Shown: piece after piece, positions 61,201-64,000 of the stretch
Layout: each line of letters starts with the position of its first letter
How positions within the stretch are numbered: position 1 is the stretch's first letter
NCBI GenBank assembly: GCA_023846275.1
Contig: CM043869.1
Location: forward strand, 38,962,737 to 39,026,736
Length of the DNA: 64,000 bases
Direction: 5' to 3'
Source: Vanilla planifolia
Taxonomy: Eukaryota > Streptophyta > Magnoliopsida > Asparagales > Orchidaceae
The notes under the pieces: model-generated
Database searches by the model: none
Seen by the model: only the letters and a program-made list of their open reading frames with translations
What the model was told of the DNA's origin: nothing
Program-made: the position numbers and the translations under genes

Positions 61201-62207
61201 GCACAGATGCATTACCTCTGCATTTATTCTAAGGGAAGTCATAAGGAGAGAGCATATTTGGTGGCGCAGAACCTGACAGACATGGAAAGCATAAGCATGC
61301 AAGCAACAGGTGAGACAGCTATCATAATTAGGTATCATAAAGATACACTTTAAAGGAGCAAATAACACTCAGGTGTCATGTCATTTACAAAGTATGGAAG
61401 CAAGCTCATACATAAGAAGTAAAAGTACAAGTAGTGGGACAAATAAAGTAACATCTCCTTGGTAACCAGTGTTAAGATAATATCAGTTGACTTGAGGAAA
61501 AGCTTTACAAACAGAAACATAGTCAAGAAAGCAAAATGCATTCCAAGAGTTTGGGAGACAAAAATGAACATCATATCAAAAAAGTTGTCCAAAGGTGAAT
61601 GCTAAAATGCACATGAAGTAAAATTAAGAAAGATATAAGTATGATGGATGTATCATAGAAATTGCAAATATAGACCAAGATAAAAAGTTACACAACAGAT
61701 GAAAGGCAAAGAAACAATGGTCATCATGAAGAATAAACATAAAATAAACATATCTAAGTAGGAAGAATTTGCATAGCATCAACAGGGGACACTGTGTAGA
61801 ATAAATATAGAAAGAACATATCTAAGGTAGGAAGAATTTGCATAGCATCAACAGGGGATACTGTGTAGAATAAATATAGAATGAACATAAACAAGGTAGG
61901 AAGAATTTTCATGGCAACAATGGCAGAAGGGCAATAGAAAAAAGGTAGAGATTGTCCGCACTCACACAGAAACTTCAAGGAACATGCAAAGATCTAAGGC
62001 AATATAGTGAATTAGAAAGACAACCAGCTAAAGACAAACAATAGACAGGAATCATGGAAAAGATGTTTCTTCTAGCCAAACTTCAATAACAAGTATGAAG
62101 TCATTGAGCAGAACTTGGCTATATTAAAAAGGCACTGGAAATAAATATTAACCTGTTCATAAGGAACTAGGGTTCTAAAAACTGCAGCATAATGGGATAA
62201 GACAAAC
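3959..62207 (-). CDS. MON2: MON2 homologue (Golgi/endosome ARM-repeat scaffold), partial gene of 28 exons
   Basis: Twenty-eight exons on the minus strand join with GT donors and AG acceptors into one open frame of 885 codons (2,656 nt, 4.6% of the 58.2-kb span). The order matches plant MON2 as I know it: HUS-like part first (FRTLVPYEQVLRHQICSLL, FRRLVLRSVAHVIRLYSS, LDVPLWHRILVLEVLR), then NPKNTNVVE, EPLNSFLASLCKFTINIP, SIVLTPKNVQ-like DNIVLTPKNVQ, LDQSICAVLGSD, RHGEKL, VRNSAIRTLFQILGSHGQK and NGSKEVAVAALSCLQT. No Sec7 catalytic domain is present, as expected for MON2. In yeast and animals MON2 works with DOP1 and the flippase Neo1/ATP9 in trafficking between Golgi and endosomes; the same role in this plant is inferred. 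Roughly 270 N-terminal and 600 C-terminal residues lie outside the window (estimated from memory of family length). No stop, frameshift or bad splice site was seen in the exons, so the gene looks functional. Confidence 0.95.
4162..4277 (-). CDS. MON2: MON2 exon 27
   Basis: 116 bp. It completes Ser, then RNTAQKQWDETLVLVLGGIT, RLLRSFFPFLQSLSNFSA and one base of Gly. Acceptor gccag; the donor gttgag is weak but required by the frame. Confidence 0.93.
4357..4442 (-). CDS. MON2: MON2 exon 26
   Basis: 86 bp encoding AATSSRDEWQGKELGVRGGK and AVHMLIHH plus two bases of Ser. Acceptor gacag, donor gtactt. Confidence 0.95.
4563..4691 (-). CDS. MON2: MON2 exon 25
   Basis: 129 bp, phase 0, encoding VRNSAIRTLFQILGSHGQKI, then SRSVWENCLWTYVFPVLESV and SFL. 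Acceptor tttcag, donor gtaggt. Confidence 0.95.
5433..5467. repeat. (GA)n microsatellite
   Basis: An imperfect then perfect GA repeat of about 35 bp inside the intron. Confidence 0.95.
7865..8130. repeat. TGCA/CATGCA-dense, GC-richer island
   Basis: By eye about 17 TGCA tetramers fall in roughly 250 bp, where about one is expected. Many sit in CATGCA or TGCACA contexts. Long open frames occur on both strands (7792-8052 minus; 7875-8087 and 7936-8133 plus), probably as a by-product of the composition. Flanks are AT-rich. It could be part of an unrecognised LTR or a simple-sequence-derived island; no function is assigned. Confidence 0.6.
10132..10322 (-). CDS. MON2: MON2 exon 24
   Basis: 191 bp. 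It completes Gly and encodes TTTDADNLAQDSDGFYTLLD, a variable stretch, then LVKLLFSVFSILQKLGSDER and PE. Acceptor ctacag, donor gtatgt. Confidence 0.93.
10417..10568 (-). CDS. MON2: MON2 exon 23
   Basis: 152 bp. It completes Val, then CIDVTGAYAAQKTEINISLT, AIGLLWIATDFIAKG and a tail to MRNEN with one base of Gly. Acceptor gtgcag, donor gtattt. Confidence 0.94.
10569..13909 (-). other. MON2 intron, 3,341 bp
   Basis: AT-rich. It contains an AT microsatellite at 11336-11378 and a short GT run near 13680-13695. No transposon protein or RNA gene was recognised. Confidence 0.8.
11336..11378. repeat. (AT)n microsatellite
   Basis: Two AT runs separated by a short A-rich interruption. Confidence 0.9.
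13910..13968 (-). CDS. MON2: MON2 exon 22
   Basis: 59 bp encoding SIRVIMNDGLSTMPVHCID plus two bases of Val. Acceptor ttgcag, donor gtaagt. Confidence 0.93.
13969..14334 (-). other. MON2 intron, 366 bp
   Basis: I see nothing beyond splice sites in this AT-rich intron. Confidence 0.85.
14335..14383 (-). CDS. MON2: MON2 exon 21
   Basis: 49 bp. It completes Arg, then SVAGAADRDLIPLGFQ. Acceptor tttcag, donor gtgtga. Confidence 0.92.
14485..14537 (-). CDS. MON2: MON2 exon 20
   Basis: 53 bp encoding RHGEKLHFSWSDILNML plus two bases of Arg. Acceptor tttcag, donor gtttga. Confidence 0.93.
14622..14750 (-). CDS. MON2: MON2 exon 19
   Basis: 129 bp, phase 0. It begins ASMTGEMELFECAVLSPLIV and ends VRAGALKILLHVLE. 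Acceptor ttgcag, donor gtacta. Confidence 0.94.
14822..14953 (-). CDS. MON2: MON2 exon 18
   Basis: 132 bp, phase 0, encoding LSGSSNQQLRNLALDSLDQS and ICAVLGSDQFQ, then a variable tail ending ELPAK. Acceptor tttcag, donor gtaagt. Confidence 0.95.
15029..15072 (-). CDS. MON2: MON2 exon 17 (44-bp micro-exon)
   Basis: 44 bp. It completes Arg and encodes VQHIWDDVVGHLVE. Two AG acceptors lie 8 nt apart; only the upstream one (actag, then GGGTTCAG) keeps the frame. Donor gtactt. Confidence 0.9.
17820..18270. repeat. Diverged tandem duplication, period about 216 bp
   Basis: The block starting GAAATGAAGGCAATACAAAT at 17822 recurs in diverged form near 18038 (GAAATTAAGGTAATACAAAT). Similar flanking text follows, with AACATGATTGACAGT against AAATGATTGAAAAGG near the end of each unit. 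Confidence 0.7.
18202..18380. repeat. Tandem duplication, period about 101 bp
   Basis: AAAATGTTTAAAATGATTGA near 18203 recurs at 18304, followed each time by a CACACAAATCTGACC segment and a TTTCCAG end. Confidence 0.8.
19587..19773 (-). CDS. MON2: MON2 exon 16
   Basis: 187 bp encoding LFESSALMHVSAVKSLLSAL, then RQLSSQCFSGCSSG, ending VERMTSVIVNNLP plus one base of Arg. Acceptor tgaag, donor gtaagt. Confidence 0.95.
19885..19971 (-). CDS. MON2: MON2 exon 15
   Basis: 87 bp, phase 0, encoding EVSASVSRLTRETSGQYSDF and NILSSLNSQ. Acceptor ttatag, donor gtagga. Confidence 0.94.
19972..20606 (-). other. MON2 intron, 635 bp
   Basis: AT-rich; I see nothing in it apart from the splice sites. Confidence 0.85.
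20607..20666 (-). CDS. MON2: MON2 exon 14
   Basis: 60 bp, phase 0, encoding VLETLAALDRAIHSPHASTQ. Acceptor ggtag, donor gtcatt. Confidence 0.95.
20747..20812 (-). CDS. MON2: MON2 exon 13
   Basis: 66 bp, phase 0, encoding ALRTLFNVAHRLHNVLGASW and VL. Acceptor gctcag, donor gtatgc. Confidence 0.95.
20976..21060 (-). CDS. MON2: MON2 exon 12
   Basis: 85 bp. It completes Ser, then LLLSPGAKKSEALVDQRDN and IVLTPKNVQ. The frame continues correctly from exon 11 across the 12.8-kb intron. Acceptor tgtcag, donor gtagca. Confidence 0.94.
24246..24250. repeat. Target-site duplication ATATA, left copy
   Basis: Five bases directly left of the left LTR, identical to 32867-32871. Confidence 0.93.
24277..24282 (-). 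terminator. LTR poly(A) signal (AATAAA), 3' LTR
   Basis: Minus-strand AATAAA close to the downstream end of the LTR, as expected for the R/U5 side. The same hexamer is at 31554-31559 in the 5' LTR. In sense orientation it could also truncate MON2 pre-mRNA. Confidence 0.5.
24971..24980 (-). promoter_or_regulatory. TATA box in the 3' LTR
   Basis: The minus strand reads CTATAAAAGG, the expected LTR core promoter position. From here transcription would run left, into MON2 exons 12-28. Confidence 0.6.
25581..26698 (-). pseudogene. pol segment: integrase core, GPY/F region, chromodomain
   Basis: The second half of integrase resumes left of the solo LTR (HDSIFVVVDRF, then IVSDRDVRFTSYFWKTLW and HPQTDGQTEVVNRSL with the remaining Asp and Glu). 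It continues with GAGPFRILKKIGPNAYTVEL and a chromodomain near 25640-25800 (IERVLDDQTTLTRN, RYLVRWKDRPDSEDTWITRE). The frame has no stop before the 3' LTR and continues in it to 25013, adding about 189 LTR-encoded codons. A typical polypurine tract before the LTR is not obvious. Confidence 0.92.
26694..26698. repeat. Target-site duplication GTTTT, left copy
   Basis: Directly left of the solo LTR and identical to 27848-27852. One copy belongs to the interrupted integrase frame. Confidence 0.9.
26699..27847 (-). mobile_element. Solo LTR of a related gypsy element nested in integrase
   Basis: 1,149 bp with TG...CA ends (plus strand TGATGTAGGAC...GTCCGCATCA), flanked by GTTTT duplications. Parts match the host LTRs, such as the CTCACCACTTGGGCCTC and CTCCTCCCAGTA region near 26870-26900. 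A TATATAAG box lies at 27101-27108 on the minus strand. No internal region or second LTR is present, so it is best explained by insertion followed by LTR-LTR recombination. Confidence 0.93.
27290..27530. repeat. GC-rich minisatellite in the solo LTR, 50-bp unit
   Basis: Two adjacent 50-bp units starting GCGGGTCGCAG and ending GGCGTGGGTCGGC differ at only a few bases. Shorter variants of the same motif precede and follow. The repeat gives spurious open frames on both strands. Confidence 0.88.
27848..27852. repeat. Target-site duplication GTTTT, right copy
   Basis: Directly right of the solo LTR. Confidence 0.9.
27848..28944 (-). pseudogene. pol segment: RT end, RNase H, integrase N-terminus
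   Basis: Continues from NFLGFIVSKDGVSADPDKVK. RNase H shows FEVSCDASGVGIGGVLSQEG, YDKEFYAIVQTLRHWRHYL, YSDHEAL and KVADALSRR. The integrase zinc domain (HAGGLTGHFGRDKTI, CRTCAVVKQR) and the first catalytic Asp (MDFVLGLPK) follow. The reading frame enters the inserted solo LTR at 27847 and stops about seven codons later (27826). Confidence 0.93.
28941..30071 (-). pseudogene. pol segment: protease end and reverse transcriptase
   Basis: About 376 codons in the next frame, overlapping the gag frame. The beginning (VSWINETTIPVKKQCIVPLK, SIILGRPWL) is the protease C-terminal half, so there is no true start codon (first codon TTG). RT blocks follow: [76 protein letters not shown] and the catalytic YFDD at 29064-29075. 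The frame is lost in a T run near 28953-28957, apparently by loss of one base. Confidence 0.93.
30028..31365 (-). CDS. gag and protease of the chromovirus
   Basis: 445 codons from ATG at 31365. In order: a coiled-coil-like N-terminus (LDQIFVTLQDLLTRVENIET), a retrotransposon gag domain around residues 100-270 (DYIEWEAAMDNYFKWF, QWQRLSQGGKSVNEYISRFD), and a Pro/Ser/Thr linker. A CCHC zinc knuckle (CFRCKGRGHVAAQC) follows near 30380-30420, then an acidic stretch and the start of an aspartic protease with DSGSS at 30112-30126. The frame ends about 12 codons after SVTRLGLATTHH because of a frameshift near 30041-30045, cutting protease from the rest of pol. The leader upstream holds an 18-base poly(A) run (minus strand). 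Confidence 0.93.
   Translation of the reverse strand: MPTRSGKKYEMETSQLDQIFVTLQDLLTRVENIETKLEEFGNKITQLEHSPSEPPLSEPDIGYPPNHTLRRAHEPFMRRPPENDDDKLIKSIKCDTPTFEGTLNPKDYIEWEAAMDNYFKWFRLSDERKVLFSRMKLAKQARLFVETIDTNRYQRGFPPIGTWNELKGILRDKYIPLSYKNQLLDQWQRLSQGGKSVNEYISRFDEYHLRCGVNEDPLVTLSRFRAGLREDVQKELFMRNIHNLEEAYRIASEFERLQKLYPVRRIESTPKPTFRTNTPVPSTSRPPALPSTNPTHKPPTTPSQLSRPSEITCFRCKGRGHVAAQCPTRQVNYIGDDEDDKHSIEGETEDYAPDSNLANEYYEEGGEDDEEGNDPITVVRCTYTQPKISEDWRRTTIFHTFVKLGEKVCKVVIDSGSSINAISTDSVTRLGLATTHHPNPYSLLD
31511..31524 (-). promoter_or_regulatory. Primer binding site (tRNA-Met type)
   Basis: The minus strand reads TGGTATCAGAGAAC three bases after the 5' LTR. The first eleven bases match the usual plant initiator tRNA-Met primer site. 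Confidence 0.88.
31528..32866 (-). repeat. 5' LTR of the chromovirus
   Basis: Near-identical partner of 24251-25580. It is followed, in the element's direction, by the primer binding site. Visible differences from the other LTR include G/A at unit position 8, A/C near position 80, T/C and G/T near the right end, and an extra 9 bp near 32385. Confidence 0.96.
32248..32257 (-). promoter_or_regulatory. TATA box in the 5' LTR
   Basis: Identical CTATAAAAGG on the minus strand, placed to drive the element's own genomic RNA. Confidence 0.65.
32867..32871. repeat. Target-site duplication ATATA, right copy
   Basis: Five bases directly right of the right LTR, identical to 24246-24250. Confidence 0.93.
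33887..33984 (-). CDS. MON2: MON2 exon 11
   Basis: 98 bp encoding ACGVLNLVEPLNSFLASLCK and FTINIPIDGEKK, then two bases of a split Ser codon. It is the last exon before the intron that holds the gypsy element. Acceptor tttcag, donor gtaact. Confidence 0.95.
33985..34287 (-). other. MON2 intron, 303 bp, with a copied exon fragment
   Basis: It contains TTTCTATAATAATGGCTT near 34226-34243. The same string lies inside exon 10 near 34317-34334. Nothing else is seen. Confidence 0.7.
34288..34345 (-). CDS. MON2: MON2 exon 10
   Basis: 58 bp. It completes Arg and encodes SQGEAIIIEILKGYQAFTQ. Part of this exon is repeated about 90 bp away in the next intron. Acceptor ttgaag, donor gtaata. Confidence 0.94.
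34426..34553 (-). CDS. MON2: MON2 exon 9
   Basis: 128 bp encoding LESPKSDTDIASKCIGETAA, then CVSMVNSTWLIILDALSLIL, ending in a split Arg codon. Acceptor gtacag, donor gtaagg. Confidence 0.93.
34631..34779 (-). CDS. MON2: MON2 exon 8
   Basis: 149 bp. It completes the Gly codon and encodes IEWSMDNDASNAAVVVASEA through LTDEAVDVGE, a family hallmark. The frame carries over exactly across the 16.3-kb intron. Acceptor cttcag, donor gtaaaa. Confidence 0.95.
35811..36905. repeat. Three diverged tandem units of about 355-415 bp, TRIM/LTR-like
   Basis: Each unit shows the same order of motifs. A TATTGTC/T..AAT start (35821, 36177, 36592) is followed by CACTCATC or similar, GGATC(C/T)AAG(T/C)(C/T), CTTCC(A)TC and TTTGTCAT-type strings. 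The end reads CTCTAATACCATATTGTAA (clearest at 36552-36573). On the minus strand that end reads TGGTATTAGAG, close to a tRNA-Met primer site. This suggests LTR-plus-primer-site units of a small retrotransposon in the minus orientation. Confidence 0.6.
37240..37900. other. Purine-rich plus strand with a long antisense open frame
   Basis: The plus strand is rich in A and G, so the minus strand stays open for 228 codons (37243-37929) rich in Leu, Ser, Phe and Cys. There is no recognisable domain. It may be part of an unrecognised LTR or a captured untranslated region. Confidence 0.4.
38381..38452. repeat. Compound (TA)n(GT)n(TA)n microsatellite
   Basis: The GT core at about 38404-38434 is flanked by TATATG-type runs. 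Confidence 0.95.
39069..39125. repeat. Compound (AT)n(AC)n(AT)n microsatellite
   Basis: Perfect AT run, then AC run, then a short AT run. Confidence 0.95.
40200..41210 (+). mobile_element. LINE relic (+), front half of reverse transcriptase
   Basis: Through several stops and frame changes the plus strand shows KIDIKQAYDQM near 40960-41000, LLLVMLHQLGFSK just after, a VTYMSSPNY and DKGRQVD region near 41070-41110, and a degraded GCPLxPYL block near 41150-41170. This order is typical of plant LINE RT. It breaks off near an AT microsatellite at 41217-41237. Confidence 0.75.
41850..43745 (-). mobile_element. LINE relic (-), reverse transcriptase to zf-RVT region
   Basis: The minus strand shows RTRIHWLGWEKRNTTFFQS near 43480-43530 (the usual block before RT), then KVLINRLKSYLCFL near 43340-43370. 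A degraded catalytic core (GLPLSHYVLILCAKHLSL) lies near 42960-43020. LSLEGKMILINTFTLLHIYA is near 42590-42650, and a degenerate C-terminal zf-RVT-like segment near 41990-42190. It has many stops. Its family differs from the plus-strand LINE next to it. Confidence 0.75.
43870..47120 (+). mobile_element. Ty1/copia relic (+), gag to RNase H
   Basis: Read through stops, the copia order is clear. A degraded gag knuckle (PVCGKGKPLVFDSL) lies near 44110-44160 and the protease (LIDSRTT, where relatives have DSGAT) near 44360. The pre-integrase HHLMLKNVQYVPKLFTSVMP is near 44500-44560 and the integrase end (PKVFGSAYFIRIHTQNRGKL) near 45055-45115. RT pieces follow (KNWKNVMEIKIKSPTKNKTL near 45590; KELGKLKHFLDIQMHN near 46195; SYQRYVKRFIYLAYTKLDTA near 46390). 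A degraded RNase H/tail ends near 47000. No intact LTR pair was located. Confidence 0.83.
47225..47945. repeat. Tandem duplication, unit about 350 bp, with TA/GT microsatellites
   Basis: Matching blocks start near 47231 and 47580. Both contain ATTCCAATATTATTAACAAA near 47303 and 47649, then CTCTATTATTCCTCAC and CACCAACATATAATT. Each unit ends in a polymorphic TATATG/TGTG microsatellite. It lies just after the copia relic, so the shared part may be remnant LTR. Confidence 0.8.
49704..49901 (-). other. Orphan 65-codon open frame, possible captured exon
   Basis: The minus strand reads MFANYAVKIKMFEGGEPLIC, then HTIQQLIKKGSTLIGLRSFE, and ends DVVPCESPF and a stop. Its composition is unusually protein-like for this intron. 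I recognise no family, and it is not a MON2 block, since exons 7 and 8 join exactly without it. Confidence 0.35.
51050..51113 (-). CDS. MON2: MON2 exon 7
   Basis: 64 bp encoding VPESSEESLAAVAGMFSSKA and K, then one base of a split Gly codon. It is followed by the largest intron in the window (16.3 kb). Acceptor ctctag, donor gtagct. Confidence 0.94.
51114..52944 (-). other. MON2 intron, 1,831 bp
   Basis: Contains the CT/GT-rich 170-bp tandem repeat at 51.8-52.2 kb. The remainder is AT-rich with nothing recognised. Confidence 0.85.
51820..52230. repeat. Tandem repeat, period about 170 bp, with CT and GT microsatellites
   Basis: AGCTTTCACTATAT occurs at 51861 and 52031. CACACTAATGAAAA, TTTTCTCAATGACCAACAAA and AACAACCCCATCATCA occur in both units. 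CT runs border each unit, and the last ends in (CT)n(CA)n at about 52173-52228. Confidence 0.92.
52945..53017 (-). CDS. MON2: MON2 exon 6
   Basis: 73 bp. It finishes the Met codon, then encodes NPKNTNVVETIVKALARVVS and TIQQ. Acceptor tgacag, donor gtacta. Confidence 0.95.
54240..54990 (+). mobile_element. Probable degraded LTR fragment
   Basis: Not protein coding. It carries repeated TACG-type motifs (CGTACGG, GGTACGATACGG, GTATGGTACG) near 54290-54650 and a downstream ATATCAAACCACTTATAAATCT then TTTACTTTATTGTACCC stretch near 54920-54970. These resemble the ends of plant copia-class LTRs. No partner, TG...CA ends or target duplication was found. Confidence 0.4.
55140..55800 (-). mobile_element. 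RTE-type LINE fragment (-), C-terminal end
   Basis: The minus strand gives a CHLGSVPHQEEINGNVIDMI-like block near 55660-55720. IRVALIEDNFRKSWLKWFGH then IKCKPLNALIRKSI lie near 55315-55400, and a TWLETIRMIW-like block near 55240-55265. This is the usual order of the extreme C-terminus of plant RTE LINEs. It has frameshifts and stops. The RT core was not found upstream. Confidence 0.7.
59399..59451 (-). CDS. MON2: MON2 exon 5
   Basis: 53 bp encoding GFSVEVRTLRLLFQNFD plus two bases of a split Met codon. It precedes a 6.4-kb intron. Acceptor ctacag, donor gtaagt. Confidence 0.93.
59531..59611 (-). CDS. MON2: MON2 exon 4
   Basis: 81 bp, phase 0, 27 residues: VFLNMLVKVTC followed by LDVPLWHRILVLEVLR. 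This is one of the most conserved blocks of the family. Acceptor ttacag, donor gtagct. Confidence 0.95.
59612..60986 (-). other. MON2 intron, 1,375 bp
   Basis: AT-rich unique sequence; I see nothing in it. Confidence 0.85.
60987..61088 (-). CDS. MON2: MON2 exon 3
   Basis: 102 bp, phase 0. It encodes 34 residues including GEPTFRRLVLRSVAHVIRLY and ends SSFLVTESE. Acceptor attcag, donor gtacta. Confidence 0.95.
61216..61272 (-). CDS. MON2: MON2 exon 2
   Basis: 57 bp, phase 0 at both ends. It encodes VLRHQICSLLMTSLRINAE, almost identical to known plant MON2. Acceptor tgtcag, donor gtaatg. Confidence 0.94.
61273..62152 (-). other. MON2 intron, 880 bp
   Basis: Contains the 69-bp minisatellite; otherwise AT-rich. 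Confidence 0.85.
61737..61915. repeat. Minisatellite, 69-bp unit, about 2.5 copies
   Basis: GGAAGAATTT begins at 61761, 61830 and 61899, exactly 69 bp apart. Between them the CATAGCATCAACAGGGGA and CTGTGTAGAATAAATATAGA blocks are nearly identical. Confidence 0.95.
62153..62207 (-). CDS. MON2: MON2 exon 1 of window
   Basis: Encodes FVLSHYAAVFRTLVPYEQ after one base that finishes a split codon (probably Glu) from an exon beyond the window. Acceptor ttacag, donor gttaat. This belongs to the HUS-like domain. Confidence 0.9.
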
Positions 62208-64000
62208 CTGTAATAGAATTAAAGGATATCAGTAAGTGAACACCAACTAAAGAATATAATATAAAAGTTTTCAATCTACTTAACACCATCAGCACGAACA
62301 GAAGAAATAGATAATATCAACAAAGCAAATAACAGAGATTCGCAACACATAAAATCAAAGATTCATTCACCTTTAATAGGCATAAAGATAATTAAGTTCC
62401 TCATCTGCCCTTGAAAAAGTGATGATATGCACACACGCAACACAAAATTCTAGGGACACAAAATATGAGTTCAAATGAATTTCCAACAATAATAGAAGTA
62501 ACAACAACATCATGCACTTCAAAGAAAAATCAAGGACAGCACTAAAGTTGATATAGGAGCAAATCTATTTGAAGATCTGCAACTTATCAAAGGAAAAACT
62601 ACTCATGCATTGCAGCATCAGATAGTTGTGCAACTACTAAAAAGGGTTTGACAGGCACATCACCTTGAGTAGCCTCAATACAATTAAATTTTGGCGTCTG
62701 GAGATAAACTCGAAAGTTGTAACAAGCCATACAACGTTTGATGACATTAACATGGAATGAAACCACAGATATTTTTCTTCACACAACCAAAGGAATTTTG
62801 ATAAATGTCAAAATAGAATTACAAACAGTTAAAGTTTATTCCATTAGAAGCAGTTAATCATCTAAAAATTTTCCCCGAGGCTTCCTAAATTTGAGTATGA
62901 CTGGTATCCTAGGGATCAAATTTTGAACGCATATTCAGTTTTCTAACAACTAGCTTTGCAATATGAAGAATTTTATGCTTCAGAACTGCTCGTACTGAGT
63001 ATTTCAATGTCACCAGTACCAAGCTCAACTTCAGCAAACTCTTGATGATTGAATTTTCAAAACGAACTATTCAAAAATATACAATTGTAATTGATAAATT
63101 ATTCTACAAATGCTGAATTAGAATGAAATAAAAACTAATGCAAAGAATTACTACATGTGATTGAAAGATACCACTTTTGAACTGGTTAAAGATTATTCTA
63201 TTGCATGCTGTTAATCATCAAAACTTTTCCCTGGTCATTTTACATGTGGTTACCATCCAACAGATCTTGCTTTAAAATTATATTCGTATTTCTAAATTCT
63301 AGCATTGCAACTAGAAGAATTTTAAGCGTGATCAGAAGATCATTCTATCACAAGTTATTGATTGGACTTTGTGCAAATGGTCTTTCAAAGTAGAGTTGAT
63401 TCTGGTTATGGAAATTCTTTCAAAGGTGGCATATGATCTAAATATCAAGTCATATTGGAAGATCATAGGAAGAGTCAAGAGAGATCAAAGTTTGATGCAA
63501 GTAGATTTCATTTAAAGTAATAAAGAAAAAGACCAAGTCATCCAACATATCTACAGCAATATCCTATCAAGCGGTAACTTACAGGCAATGTTTCACCTAG
63601 ATGCAGTTGAATTTCTGCAAAGCTTTGAAGTAAAAAGTTGTAGTTCGCTTCTTGGCTTTTCAATACATTAAGAATAATCAAATTTTGATATCAAAGTAGA
63701 AAAAAACATGCAAAAAATACAGAGGACTGCCTTGGAGCTCAAAATCAAATTAGACAATTTGACCCACAGTCAGACCATCCAATATATTAATTGGACCATC
63801 TGAAAAAGAACATGGAATAACAATGACAGCATATCAGAAGGATAGGCAATCAAACAATTCATGCAAGATTGCAAGCCAATTAAAAAAATAGACCAAGGTT
63901 CAAAGACCTGATCAAAAGGTTCAATCATGCCAATCAAAACAACCAATCATTTAGGATATGATGGGACTTATACCACCACTTTAAATATTTCTACAACCAA
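62208..64000 (-). other. MON2 intron, incomplete at the right edge
   Basis: No exon ending in the expected split Glu codon could be found, so the upstream exon lies beyond the window. The region contains a weakly conserved duplication (about 62830-62990 and 63185-63350) and one protein-like minus-strand stretch near 63580-63670. Confidence 0.7.
62830..63350. repeat. Diverged duplication, spacing about 355 bp
   Basis: GTTAAAGTTTATTCCATT ... GTTAATCATC near 62828-62862 resembles GTTAAAGATTATTCTATT ... GTTAATCATC near 63185-63220. Both are followed by a TTTTCCC segment and later a GCAA..GAAGAATTTTA block. Confidence 0.55.

Noticed and set aside
61754-61978. 74-codon frame with a repeated 23-residue peptide
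   Set aside because: It translates the 69-bp minisatellite inside a MON2 intron.
1-64000. tRNA, rRNA or other structured RNA genes
   Set aside because: None was recognised by eye; the tRNA-Met similarity at 31511-31524 and 36552-36573 is retrotransposon primer sites. A covariance-model scan would be decisive.

Overview
This window is nuclear DNA of a flowering plant. It is AT-rich, its coding sequence is split by GT-AG introns from about 70 bp to more than 16 kb, and it holds plant-type LTR retrotransposons and LINEs. The species cannot be fixed from the sequence.

One gene dominates. The minus strand from 62207 down to 3959 carries 28 consecutive exons of a MON2 homologue, a large ARM/HEAT-repeat scaffold related to the BIG/GBF Arf-GEFs but without a Sec7 domain, acting at Golgi and endosomes. 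The exons total 2,656 nt and join in one frame into 885 codons, by memory roughly the middle half of a plant protein of about 1,600 residues. The N-terminal exons lie beyond position 64000 and the C-terminal exons left of position 1. Exons come in tight clusters with 71-127 bp introns, separated by huge introns filled with transposons.

Layout, left to right. 1-2640: decayed LINE (+) in the leftmost intron. 3.96-4.69 kb: exons 28-25. 4.7-10.1 kb: intron with a TGCA-dense island. 10.1-15.1 kb: exons 24-17. 15.1-19.6 kb: intron with local duplications. 19.6-21.1 kb: exons 16-12. 21.1-33.9 kb: intron holding an 8.6-kb Ty3/gypsy chromovirus (24251-32866) with 1.33-kb LTRs, an ATATA target duplication, a tRNA-Met-type primer site, gag, protease, RT/RNase H, integrase and a chromodomain. 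Its pol is broken by two frameshifts and by a solo LTR of a related element (26699-27847, GTTTT duplication). 33.9-34.8 kb: exons 11-8. 34.8-51.0 kb: a 16.3-kb intron with tandem TRIM-like units, a purine-rich stretch, two LINE remnants in opposite orientations, a Ty1/copia relic and microsatellite duplications. 51.0-53.0 kb: exons 7-6. 53-59.4 kb: intron with an LTR-like segment and an RTE-type LINE fragment. 59.4-62.2 kb: exons 5-1. To 64 kb: further intron.

The gypsy element is in the same orientation as MON2, so its LTR promoter and poly(A) signals could in principle affect MON2 transcripts. I found no undescribed gene system. The points most worth checking are the young-looking but defective gypsy copy, the tandem TRIM-like array and the TGCA-dense island.
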